Origin: Neurospora intermedia
Lineage: Eukaryota; Ascomycota; Sordariomycetes; Sordariales; Sordariaceae
Assembly: GCA_037102815.1 (NCBI GenBank)
Contig: BTPP01000002.1
Location: forward strand, 992,001-1,056,000
DNA: 64,000 nucleotides
Reading direction: 5' to 3'
Under the pieces are notes generated by a model, which was not told where the DNA came from, did not search any database, and saw only the letters and a list, made by a program, of their open reading frames with translations. Made by a program: the position numbers and the translations under genes. Below, piece after piece: positions 23,434 to 35,270 of the stretch (position 1 is its first letter; each line of letters begins with the position of its first letter).

Positions 23434-25097
23434 AGCAATCTGGCATTAGTGTGCGTAGAAGCCAAAGTAGGGATTCTAGTCAGACTGGGCTTTGTGGTTG
23501 GCGGAGCGGACGAGTCGGAGGCAGTTCCACAGTTGCCTGCTCGGCGATCGACTCTGGGTCAATATCACGGATGCTGGCTTGCCTATTGAGCACGATAACG
23601 GCATGGTAGTTGACCTTCTGCGGTGCTGGGTATCTCTAAGCATGACATGATGTTGTTGAATTTGGAGCTATAATACGGAAATTTGTATTGTACGTACGGT
23701 CCATGTTTGTGCCAGGGACGGAGTAGACGAACAAGTTGCCATGGTGCCTATCACTCGTCCTTGCTTTGATATTCTCCTTTGCAACTTCATTCCGCGGTCT
23801 AACACATTGTCAATTGTCTAGTTAGGAGGTAGATGCTTGCCAATTAGGCGATCTGCTGGAGAGCCCAGCATGCGCCCGTCCACTTCGGGCCGTGACACCG
23901 TAGGGCACTTGGAGACCAAAACAGCCAACCCGAGGTATCAGTCGGAACCTTCTACATAATGATGAGTACAAGTGCTTGCGTTCTTTCTTTTCCGGTGGCT
24001 TGTATGACGAAGCTGTCATGGGCACTTTCGTCGACAATGTCTCCTACGCTAAGAGCAACACCGACAGCAACACCGACAGCGCGTCTGACAGTGAGCGTCC
24101 TAACGGCAACACCGGTGACAGCAGGGATAGCAACGTCGAAGCTGACGCTGGTAATTTCATTGACGATGGCAAACCCAGTCTTTGAGGACATTGAGCTCGC
24201 CGACATGTGACACGACGAGTTGGGGCTTGGAGGGTTTGAAAGCTCTTTCAAGGGCGCAAATGGCCGCGAGTCAGCACTTCTGGAAGCGGTGATACCTCAG
24301 ACTCCAGCGACAGTAAACGTAGTCTGTTTCTCTATGGCGAAACCCAGTGAACTCAGTGCCAGGCATCTGAGGTTTTCCTCGATTCTGTGGACGGGCGTTT
24401 CCGAGAGCTGAATGAGCCGAAGAACGCTCGAGTGCACCTCAAACCAATATATAGAGAGTCCATGTCTCTTTCTATCAGTATTGATGCCGGCAACGCAATA
24501 GGGTCGCTGGACCTTGACTATGTGCTGATGCCCGTCGAGCCATCAGTGTCTGTCTCGAGGATGCTTGGGCTTCTGGGCAATCATGCGAGGGACTTATCTC
24601 CAATGCCTCACGTCACTCTCATGTACAGAACAGCTCATCCTCTGGGGTTCTGTCAACGGTATTCTATAGGGTTACTCATCCTTCAGTTGCATCAAGGATA
24701 CCGGTCCCTTCCAGGAAGTTTGGCCCCTCTCTTCAGGGTCGCCTCTTCAGCCGGATGACTAACCATCTTGTGCGTTTTTTATGCCACCACCAAGACCTTC
24801 TACGACCACATCGTTGCGGGCAGCACAGCATCGAGAATTGCATCTGCTGTCTCAGTCCAGGAAATCTTCAACGACGTGGAGTACGCGTAAATGGAATTGC
24901 AGTGGTTCACATCTGGTCGACCTTCTCCGACATTAAAGCTCTGTTGCCCCCCACCCTGAATCTTTCATGTATGTGCCATACCTCCTCGGTGTCTAACACC
25001 CGCCGTGCCTGCCGCTCACTAGGTCCTAGATACCCGGGACCGTCCCAACTTCTACCCGCCCTTATAAGCCCACCCAGCAGGCACAGATTCCAACACA
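23434..25097. other. Gene-poor, probable gene relics
   Basis: Several short frames have locally protein-like composition, for example an Asp/Asn/Ser-rich plus-strand frame near 24030-24180 and a plus-strand frame at about 24387-24600. None has an intact gene structure. Decayed genes are the likely explanation, but no family is recognised. Confidence 0.35.
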
Positions 25098-25102
25098 CAG
25101 GT

Positions 25103-25358
25103 TGGCCGAGTGGCCTTGAGACAGCGCCCAGCTATCTACACCCACTCACAAGGCCATGGGTTCGACTCCCATGGTGGCGGCTGGTTTTAAATTCACTCAA
25201 TATTGCCCAGGCCCGCATCTTCACTTCGGTGATATATGGTGCACGGGGGACTTCGGTCCGCCCACTTTGTCTAGCTGGGCTTACGTAGTGAGCAGTCGTG
25301 AGCGATCCGGGGGTGATTGATACCGCGAGGTATTGATCTGGCCAATCATCTTTTTTTT
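25103..25358 (+). ncRNA. Structured Pol III-type RNA or tRNA-headed SINE
   Basis: An A-box-like tggccgagtgg (25103-25113) and a B-box ggttcgactcc (25159-25169) sit at tRNA-like spacing; the B-box lies in a perfect 7-bp arm. No acceptor stem can be formed, so it is not a normal tRNA. Downstream are strong hairpins: GCCCAG (25205-25210) pairs with CTGGGC (25275-25280) around two UUCG tetraloop hairpins (25221-25232 and 25248-25259), then a GCGA-capped hairpin (25320-25333) inside TGATTG/CAATCA (25314-25319 and 25343-25348). Eight T residues at 25351-25358 make a typical Pol III terminator. Either a structured Pol III RNA gene or a SINE with a tRNA-derived (long-variable-arm class) head would fit. 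Confidence 0.5.
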
Positions 25359-28300
25359 ATTCCTTTCGTAGACTAATAGATGTATCAACTCGTCGATGGT
25401 TTCATCTTCAACGATCGGTACCGTGAAATCTGGCTGCCAATCACCGGTGATAACTCCACTTTCTTCTGCGCTTTTGGGGCCATTAGAACGTCCCGCCTTC
25501 TACCAAGGCCGAACCCAGGGCCGTATCCTTACTTCTACATTTCTTTCCCAATTGGTTATTTTGTAGGAAGCGCATTTTTCACCCTAGAGGGGCGGCGCAG
25601 CAGGCCATCCCGTTCATGTTGGTTGAGGCGAGGGAATTTCGTTGTCTCCTTTGATCACAGAAAGGCCGTGGTTCACCCATGCCTATGTGAACTCTTGCAA
25701 TATTTAGGGTGTTGGTGTGCCACGATGAGATAGGATTTCAAGGTGCTCTGGTTGTCCTGGATGTTCTCTTCCTTTCAGCTGCCCAATCGCAGCGGCATCT
25801 CAAACAGTTCGGAGACCCTAGAGTTCGCGGGCATACAACGTACCGGCGTAATGATGCCTCGGCATAACAAGCAGACCAGTCTACCGTCATCATGAAGGTC
25901 GCTTTCCCCTCCTTTGTCGTAACCATCGGTTTCTCTTCAATGGCTATTGCCCTCCTTTGAAACAAGCTGTAAAAGGGGGAAGAAGTTAGGCAGACTTCGA
26001 GTAGGTATGTACCCCTTCAATCTCCACTGAATGCAATGAAGACATCAACATCAGCTAATGACATTCGTGCAGACACCGAGTCTTTTAGGTTTTCTGACAT
26101 CTAGCACCACAACCATACCTGACCTCATAACCTATAGGCAGCCATGCCCATACTGCCGATACTGGCATCCCAACGGTCCAAACTCAAATCATATTAACAC
26201 AAACCGGCCCGATGCTGGTCAATCATGATGAGGGTATTAGTTTCTCGTCTCCAACTACTGCCAGCGAGTCGACTGTTGACACCCACAAACTCACCGGCAG
26301 CCCCCTTCCCTTGGTTGCCTGGACTCTTCACAGCGGCAGCCACACAAAGCCCATCCGGCATCTACAGCAGTACCTCCAATCATATACCTCCTCTTCCAAG
26401 CCCACCGGCCATATTGCTAGTAGCCTGAGGGAGTCTGCCAGTAACTTGTGGCTTGTCAAGGAGCAGGAACTTGAAGAACAAGCCACCAAGCACGCCTTCC
26501 ACTCCCCGGCATTTGAACCGTAGAGAAGAATCCAAAGGACCTTGAGTCGACGAAATGATAGTCGTACCATCGTATTACACCCACGACGCCATGGTCACGC
26601 GAGCCCAATGTTCTGCCGTAACAATCACCGCTTCTTCCGGGAAGTATCAATGTTGCCTTCCTCCTCCCATCGGCATCTCTCAACCTAGTCCCAAGCCAAC
26701 CATCACCACTTACTTCCCTCCATCCCTTCCCTTCTTCTCCTCTACTCCTCCTTTGCTCCTCCTCCGTTCATTTTTTCTTCGGCCAACCATCGCCTCAACC
26801 GCAACCCCAACCACCAATCCACAGCAAACAACATCTGATATCCAGGCAGCCCGACTTTCAACCTCGATTCCGCGAATGCGACACGGACCACCGACCACCG
26901 ACTATCAGTCCACCACAATGACGGTAATTTCGATTTTGGTAACTCCAACCTGCGTCCCCAATACTGAGACAGGGACTGGGACAGGGACATGTACGGGCGG
27001 CGGCAGTACGGCACCTCCCCCCTTTTCTCAGCAGTTCCTGTCCTGACAGGCCAAATTGCACGGGGTTTTTCCTCCAGTTATTGTGTATGGCATGGAGAGG
27101 AGTGGTATGTGCTAGGTAGGTATTTGGAGGAAGGGGCGAGTGTGAGAAAGAATGCTGTGAAGGGGGACATGTCGGGGGACGTATGTCGGTAGGGCGCCGG
27201 TAGGGTCTGTGGTGAAGTTGAGAGAGGAGGAAGGGGTAGGGCGATTGGCTTGGGATGATGTCGAGGGTTGGGCAGTATAGTTATGGGATTCGTTGAGTGA
27301 GGGGGTTAGGAAGGAGGGGTTTTGTGAGGAGTTGGAGGGCGTGGGATGCGATGGGGGAGTAATCAAGTGAGGAAGGGAGATGAGGTTGAGAATTGGAGTT
27401 ACCTCTAGGAATTGAGGCCTGGTCTTGTGAATAAGTCTCATGTAGTGACAGTCTACCTACCTTAGAAGAGAAAAGAGGTAGGAAGTGAAGGACAGGGAAC
27501 GAAGGGGATATTAAATAGAATGAACGTAGGTAGGGAATGGTTCATTTTCTCTGCTGCTTCTGTCTCTCAACTGCGTATAGACGGCAGAGTTCTTGCTGTT
27601 ATATTCTCAGCACTTCTCTCTCAGCCTTTGCCCTCCAAAGAGCTATGGAACCTCTTTCAATCAACTCGATTTTCCGGTAGCCGTCATTTCATTGACATTC
27701 ACGTGTTGATGTACTGCACTGCACCACTACCCTATGAAAGACTATCCCACAAATGATTATGGAGAGTCCGTACAACATATTGCACGTTTCATCTCTCATA
27801 TTGGTCACCAGTTGACCGTAATACATGCGAGTGTCCTACGCGTGTCCAAGACGCAACATCCAGCTCAGGCATGTGAAACCTCACACCCCCAGGTGTCAGC
27901 ATAGCAAAGAAAGTTGAGTGTCCCTGCCGTACATCACTCAACCAACATCCAGACAGTACACTAGCCATCCGTCTGTCCCTGAATAGCCTCCGTTCCCTAA
28001 CGGAGACAACCTCGTCTTTGACCGTTGTGTGCACCACTAGCACCTGGTGAAGATGGATCTACACTACCAACAGCTCCGTTGCGTTGGTCCTAGTGTACCA
28101 CAGTAGTAGACAAGGCAGACAGACCGTTATCCTATAAGACGTACGACAGCCGGATGTTCCCTGTAGGTGATCTTTCTTTAGCGCGTATCAGACCTTTAGA
28201 GGGGCCAATGGGAGAATCTGACGCTATTAAACTCCGTTGAAATGATCCACGACAAGGAATACACACACTACACTAAGATGTGAGACGCTATCCCCACCGG

Positions 28301-29086
28301 TTGCTTAGCGAACGACGGACGGCTGCTGATGAGCAGAGGGGGTCGTAGGTAGTGTAGATCAACGTCTCAGCTGTCTTGCACCTACCTGCCTAGCCTACGC
28401 GCATGCGATATTTATGAACGTGACTGAGAGTTCCCGTTGGCTGTAGATGGCTGTGTGTGATGTGGTGATAATCCCTCATTATGTACACTAAGACGACGAT
28501 GATCAAGTTGACGTGACTCCGAACTAGTGTAGCAAGGACTCCGAGAGAGTCATGTTGAGCTTATCATTATCGATCGGCAGCAGCAGCAACGGCCTCGGAA
28601 TCTTCCGGTGCCCGGACGGGTGGTTGTCTTGGGTGATGTGATACTGTATGTCTTGCGTGGTTTATTTGCATTGCAGTGGTTGGTTCTTCACGTTCACGCC
28701 ATATCGCGACTTTACAGAGGTAGCCTAGTGCGGCCGGGCGGGTAAGGTATGAACTCGCGAATCACAGGCTCACAGGTTGCTAGTGTCTGACAAGTGAGGG
28801 TGGGGGTCAAGACTAGAGGTAGGGAAGATAAGAGGGCGTGTGCTGAGGACAGAACAGTGAGTGCAGTGCCGTGGAAAGAGTCAGGTCGTAGTGTTGCCGT
28901 GGTGGATAGCAACGAGGGGAACAGAAGGAGACTGGAGTGGTCAAAGGTGACTCGGAGTGACGGAGTTATGTCAAACTTAAGTGAGGTGAACCTGAAGGTC
29001 ACAAGCACGCTCACGACACTCGGCAAGAAGGAAACCCAACACCATCTGAAGATGTATCTCCTCACATCATCTGTTAAAAGGGGTAG
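25359..29086. other. Gene-poor stretch, no supported gene
   Basis: Short frames on both strands (for example about 25380-25733, 26555-27046, and 27112-27441 on the minus strand) are low-complexity or lack splice-consistent extension. I see no intact gene or repeat here. Confidence 0.4.
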
Positions 29087-29447
29087 TACAGTCAAGTCTG
29101 TACATAACGATATGAGATATAACGATATCGTGTGAATAACGATCAATTTCACTGCCACCGTTCCAGTTGTATGGTGATTTCAGCAGTATAACGATATATT
29201 CCGTATTGCGATTACGATCAAGATTCTGGCTCAGTTTGTATGGTGATCGTTATACCCATTAGGTGGTAGACGATGGGAAACATTCCCAACTCATCCTGTG
29301 GCCGTACCTTAACCACTGCTTTTGGTACCCAAGTACCTGCTCGAGTTAGTCTTGGCGTGCTTGGCACTATTGAGGGTTGCGATAATCTGGGAATAACGAT
29401 CAGATCCAGGGGGTAAGCAGATATCGTTATGTACAGACTTGACTGTA
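29087..29447. mobile_element. Tc1/mariner-type MITE with TA target duplication
   Basis: The ends are perfect inverted repeats: 29087-29113 (starting TACAGTCAAGTCTGTACATA) and 29421-29447 (its exact reverse complement). The element is 361 bp including the TA at each end, which is the target duplication expected for Tc1/mariner elements; TIRs starting CAGT also fit that superfamily, including fungal Fot/pogo types. The interior holds several ataacgat or atcgttat subterminal motifs and no open frame for a transposase, so it is non-autonomous. Perfect TIRs without RIP-type decay suggest a young or low-copy insertion. Confidence 0.88.
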
Positions 29448-32400
29448 GAGCGATGAAATTTGCCATAGTTAAGCACGACGCCCACTAACAGAGGTACAAA
29501 CATGTGCCAACGTCGGTGATCTCAGTCCTTCGTTGTTTCCTCATTGACGTGATGAGTGAGGGAATTCCGAGGACAGGACAGGACAGGACAGGAAGGTTAC
29601 ACTATACTACGGTTGCTCCCTGTCGAGTCAAGTGCACTTCACTGCCGTAAGAGGGAGGCTAAAGCAAGAAGGTGATGATAGATACCTCTAGTGTTGGGAG
29701 CACTTTCCAGTAAAAGTTGTCAGTGATGGGTTGGGGTAGCTATCATTCCTTCCGTTCAAGTCGGTCAAGAAAATGAATCTGATACGGTACAGTGCGGATG
29801 TCGTCCTCGTCGATTGCTTCCGTACAGACCAGTTAATGAGGGTACTAACCGTAAGTAGGCCTGATGACGCTGAAGAGACGTTAATAGGATCAAATGATGA
29901 TGCAAGGTGGATGTGGTTCACTTGAACAGAAGTCTCCGAAGGCAGTGATTGTACCAAGAAAAATCTGGAAAGTGAAGAGAACTGGTGAAACCCAGGGAAA
30001 CAGCAATTAGCATGACCGTGTGGTCGATGACGGCTGAGGAATTTCAGCATATGAAGGCCTCATGACAAGCTTGGCCGCCGTCATCAAACGGCAGTGTGCT
30101 TTCGTGAACCATGTTGTCGTCACCGCTGGTGGTGTTGTGAAACGAAGTGGCAAAAATGGTTAGCGCAATTGTTAGTGCGAAGTCACTGTTGACGTCCAAG
30201 AGGCGGCGAGCTGACAGTGCCAAAAGCTAAAATCCAACTGCAGTAAACCCAAGGGTCGTTAACGACAGGGGTCCTGGCTCAGGGCTGGTAGGGACCCTGG
30301 AACGGCGGCGTGGTGCTGAGCACTGTGTGTGAGAAGAACTTTGACCGGGACGGTGAACAACGGTGAGAGACCCTTGAGGTGACCATCAAGACATGGTGTG
30401 AAAGAGCACTGACCAACCGGGCGAAAGGCTTCCTACGCCACCCGCGCCATCACGCCGGGAATTAACCGACGAGAGAGATAGCGTCGATGTGGATCTTGCA
30501 ACCGACGTCCAACACCAGATTCGGTTTCTTGTCGCCAAGCTCGCCGCCAGAGCCGCATTGTAAAGTTTGCCGCAACACCATGCCATCGAGGGAGTTGTTT
30601 GGATCGCGATACCTATCTCTGGTCAGTGATAGTCGGCGATGATAAACCCGCGGATAAGCAAATCAGGTACCACTGCAGCGATCACGGCATCTCTCGCTAA
30701 GCCTACTTGAGGGATTGATCCCGTTGACAAAGGATCATGATCAACATCCAACCCTCTCCAATGTAATGCACTCACGGAAGGCCGTAAGCCTCACAATGTA
30801 CCAACTTTGTCGTTGTTCCAATCAGCATGGCGGGATCTTCAACGCTATCACGGTCCATCTCTCGACGGACCCTTCAGCCCTTGAGTTCGGAATGCAACAA
30901 CAACAATAACAACAACAACATCAAACAATACAGTGCGCAGCTCATTTCAACAGCAACAAAAGATATGATGAACCAGCCGATTCCCGAGGCAACACAATTG
31001 CAAAAGTGGACTTCAAGGTATGCCGAGAAAGGCAGAAAGGTTCTAGTGCAATATCATATCCTTCTTCTTTGGACACATTTTAGTTTTTCCGACGGATAAG
31101 AAAGGTGCATAACCACGGCTGGTTATTGTAAGATATGTAGCATCCCAGAAACCAAGAAGAGAATCCTGGATATAAAAGTCAAAAGGAGCATAAGATCGAC
31201 CTCACCAGGCGCAACAATCGACCGATTTGTGGATTCCAAGAGGATGAAGATCGTTCTTTTTGTGGATTAATACGACGCTGCGGTTGGGCGTTGGTTGTTC
31301 CGTTCCTTGAATCTCGATTGCCAGGGACAAACAGTCAACATGTGAATGAAGCCAATTCCCCAATTGGGTCGGTTGCATTTTCCAACCGTGTTTGTCTCTT
31401 TGTGATGTGATGTGAGTTGATCCGTGAGGGAGGTAATGATAGGCGTTTTTCGCGGCCGTGATTGCCAGGGCACAAAACACAACAAAGAATGAAGATCTCT
31501 TGGGTGATATCTGCGACTTTTGTTGCACTGCATTTGATAAACGACAAGCTGAGCGGGAACGGGATCAAATCAAGGTCCATGAATGAATGGAAAGGGAATC
31601 TTGGCAGAATCTTGGCGGGTCCCCACGACGGCATATCGAAGAACCATTGGGAAAAAGGGGAGCGGCTCGGTTAGCAGCTCCAGGAATATTGATTGGTGCC
31701 TGGTGACTCTCGGCGCCAAGAGATTCGAATACTCGCGTCGGAGAAGGACCGAAGCCGAAATGAACCCGGTACGGAACGGCGACCGCCGACACCATCTGTC
31801 TGTGCTCTAGTCCCTCCTTTTACGGCCGTGCCGGCTTCCCGGACACGACGGACGGCCCCTCTCAACGGAGACGGAGTGGAGTGGTCCGAGCGGGTGTCCG
31901 ACTGCGAACAGCTGGCGGACTGCCGTTATTTCCTGCTATTTCCACCCGGCGTCTTGGCGGTCGGACGCTACGGGATACTACGGGATACCCGACGGACCAG
32001 TGGAGTGGAGCTGAGTGAGCACTGCAGTGAGGTGCCTGAGGGTTCAGTTTGTTTGCTTGTCGGCCGGCAACAGCAACGGCCCGGGCACCGTCAATCCCAA
32101 CGAGGGAGAGGAGGTTGGTGACCCGGAATGGCACGTCGAATGGAGCAAGGACACAATTCACACTGTCGTGGTTCAGTTGTTAGCCGCTTCAGTTGACAAC
32201 GAGACGGCCGGGGCGGACAGGACACTACCTCACTAGACGCATTGTGAACACTTCACCATTTTCAGACTGACAACACCGACAAGGGAATGGTCTTTTTGAT
32301 GATGGTGATGGGAACATGATGCCTTTCCCATCCTCATCTAGCGTCGTTTACTTGTTCCCCCAAGTTGGATGCCACGCGGCCATTGCGTCTACACACCAAA

Positions 32401-35270
32401 AGTCGAAACGCACCAATGCAATGCACAAAGGGTTCAGTTCTTTGCTGCCTTGCTTTGATGGCCCAAATCATCATCCAAATCCCACGCGCTATTTTCTTTA
32501 CCTTGACGTGTTTAGTTTTCTCACTTTTCTAATCTATCAACAGGCATCCATCAACGACATCGACAAACCTACTAAGACAAAAGACAACGAAGAACAAATG
32601 AACCCCCCGATGGACCCTGCCCGCCCATGTCGGGTCCCCGCCGCCGCCGGCCGCAAAAGTTGAGTCCCACATCTATCCCGCTTGGCGCCATCGCCTTCCC
32701 TTCCGCTTCACTTCACGCTCTCTTGTGGATTCAATCTCACCCTTGCTTTGCTGCTGCGGGTTTCTGATTATGCAAAATGACATCAGTGTGGGTTTATCCT
32801 TATGGGGCGGCCTTGTTCACCAAGTGGGGGCGGGCCTTGTTGTGGATGCCTGCGTGCTGCTGCTGCTGCTGCTGCATGCTGTTGTCCGCAAAGGTTCTCC
32901 TCACCGTGCCCGGAGGGGGGGAAAGGTTTGTTGTTGTTGTTGTTGTTGTCGAAGTCATCGTGAAACTCTAAGGAATGGTTCAGGGGGGTGATGGAGACAT
33001 CAATAGTGTAGTTTGTCATGGGAAAACAGTACTGTAGCCAGCCAAAGGCATAACGAAACATGAGACACGAAGACACTGAGACAGCGAGAGTAAAGCACAG
33101 TAATGTAGCTAACTCCAGAAATGGGATGAACTCATTTGCTGTTCTCGATGGATGCTGCTTGCATTTCGTTGTGTTCACTCGTTGTCAAAAGTCGGTTCAT
33201 GGATGCAACACTGCGGACTAGTAGGTCGGTACGTACTGTGTAGAGGATGGGTAGAAACGGTTTGGCCGCGTTTTCCTCTCCGTTTTGCTAGCGTAGTCCT
33301 GGATCCCATCGTCCTGGTCCGTGCTTTTGGTCTTGAACCGTGCTTGCTCCTTGATGCCACGGCGCGGGTGCTTAGACGACATCAAAGAGTCCGAGTCGCG
33401 TCACCCCCAAAAGAGTCGGTCCGTTCAACGCCCTCTTATCTCGATGTTATCTGTCATATCGAGATCTTGGGGGTCTTTTTGATATCAATTGCCTTGCTGT
33501 CCCTTTTCGCCTCTCACGACGCAGGCCCATAGAAGCTGGTCATTGCTTTCCAAAGCCTGCTGCTTCAGCACTAATGGTCGACGAGATCAATATCATCACT
33601 GCAGGATCCATGACTTGTTCGCAAGAGCTGAATACGATTCCATGGGCGAAACTTAGTTCCTACGAACGAGTTTCCACAAACTGTGTTCACATTCGTAAAA
33701 AGTTCCCCGTTCGGATAATCAAGGTCTAAACTTTCATTGGACAGTAATGGCGGCGGCGGTGGTGGTGGTGGTGGTGGCAAATCATTGCCTTTGGAGGTAG
33801 GGACTTGCGCAGTGTAGATGATTCTGGTACTCGTCGGATCTCCCGAAGCCAGCCACCACCACTACCACCACCACGACTAATTGCCGACGTGATGGACAAA
33901 GTTGCTGACATGATATGAAAACAAGCAACAAAACAAGCAAATGGATGAGCCGCATTGCGCAAACTCTGATGCTACCTCTACGTAGGTCCAACACTAGTGT
34001 AAGCCGGCACCCACGGCAAGCCAAGCAGAAGCCAAGCAAAAAGTCATGAAAATATTTCTTGGAAGAAAATCCTTCAGACATATCGTCGAAATGCTTCCAA
34101 TCCAATGAATGGATCGATTGAGTTGGTATGTACCCTTCACAACCTGGAAGAAAGTAGAGACTGTATCAAATCGCCAAGGATCATGGCTATCGCTCGGAGA
34201 GAGAACGCAGGGGCCACTATCCGACGGACACCGGCACTGCAGCGAACGAGGGGAACGAGTTTTCAGTTCTGTTACTGTACATGGAGATAGCTAGCTAGCT
34301 ATTTCCCTGATAGTTTGTGAAAAGATTGGGATGGAATGAGGTCAGTTTGGCATGATTCTAATGTTGCGAAACATTTTTTTGTTCCTTTGCAAATTTGCTT
34401 CCCAGGTTCTTACCTGGGCAACAATCAATATCATGGATGTTAGCAGTGTAGACAGTGTACACGTGTAAGGATTATGGGCATTCGGAATGCGCAGTGTTTT
34501 CCTCGAAAAGTTGAAGAAAGAAGTCCCGCCCCATCCACAATTACTCCTTGGCACGAATCTTGGCACACTTTCACATCTTGAAACCGCGCCTTGGCAAGCC
34601 GGCCCCTCCAGCGAGGTGGTCCCGCCAGGGTCATCCGTGCGGCTCGCGTTGGCAAGGTGGCATCCGCCAAAACACGCACGGCTCTTGTGCACAATTGAAC
34701 CAAGCTGAACAGATAGGGGTGACCCTTGTCTTGGGTGCGGGTTGATAATGACGACCTCGAGAAAAGAACGTTTTGCTGTCAGCTTGTCGATGAACTGAGT
34801 GGTTAATGGCATGCATTCTCAACTTGATTGGGTCACGGAGAATATTGTAAACTGTTATGTTTTGTGTATCCTAACAACTGACATCTAAAGTGAAAAAAAA
34901 ATGCTGAGCTCTAGTGTCTAAATGCTAGATCAAACAACATGTGGGAAAAGCTAGTTGAAAAGAATTGAAATGATGAGAAAAGGAGAAAAAAGAAGAAAAC
35001 ATCTTTCATCCTGCTCCTAGTCACATCCTCCTCGTCCTCCTCTCCTCCAATCGCTCTACAAGGGCTCATCGACCCTCGCGATATCCAAGTCCCAAACCAA
35101 GAAAAGTGAAACCCTTTAAACGCCAAATGGTATGATATCTCCCAATTCCGAGATTCCGCTGTCGCTGCCAAAGCGAAGGTATATATAGCCAAGCCAATCA
35201 ATGCCCTAATAACCAATGATCATGCTGTAAACAACCACACGCGCTGCCTGCTGCTTTTTTTTATTTCCAT
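29448..35270. other. Long gene-poor stretch
   Basis: Nearly 6 kb without a gene I can support. It contains a GGACA pentanucleotide repeat (29571-29593), a CAA/CAACAA-rich patch near 30893-30925, a TTG run near 32928-32950 and a GGC/GGT run near 33748-33778. The part next to 35270 should include the 3' end of the HAD-hydrolase gene. Unrecognised genes with several small exons cannot be excluded. Confidence 0.4.
29571..29593. repeat. GGACA pentanucleotide microsatellite
   Basis: About four and a half consecutive ggaca units, just beyond the MITE. Confidence 0.85.

Noticed and set aside
25096-25182. A tRNA-Ser/Leu gene
   Set aside because: A and B boxes and the T arm are good, but the 7-nt acceptor strands do not pair and no sound anticodon arm forms.
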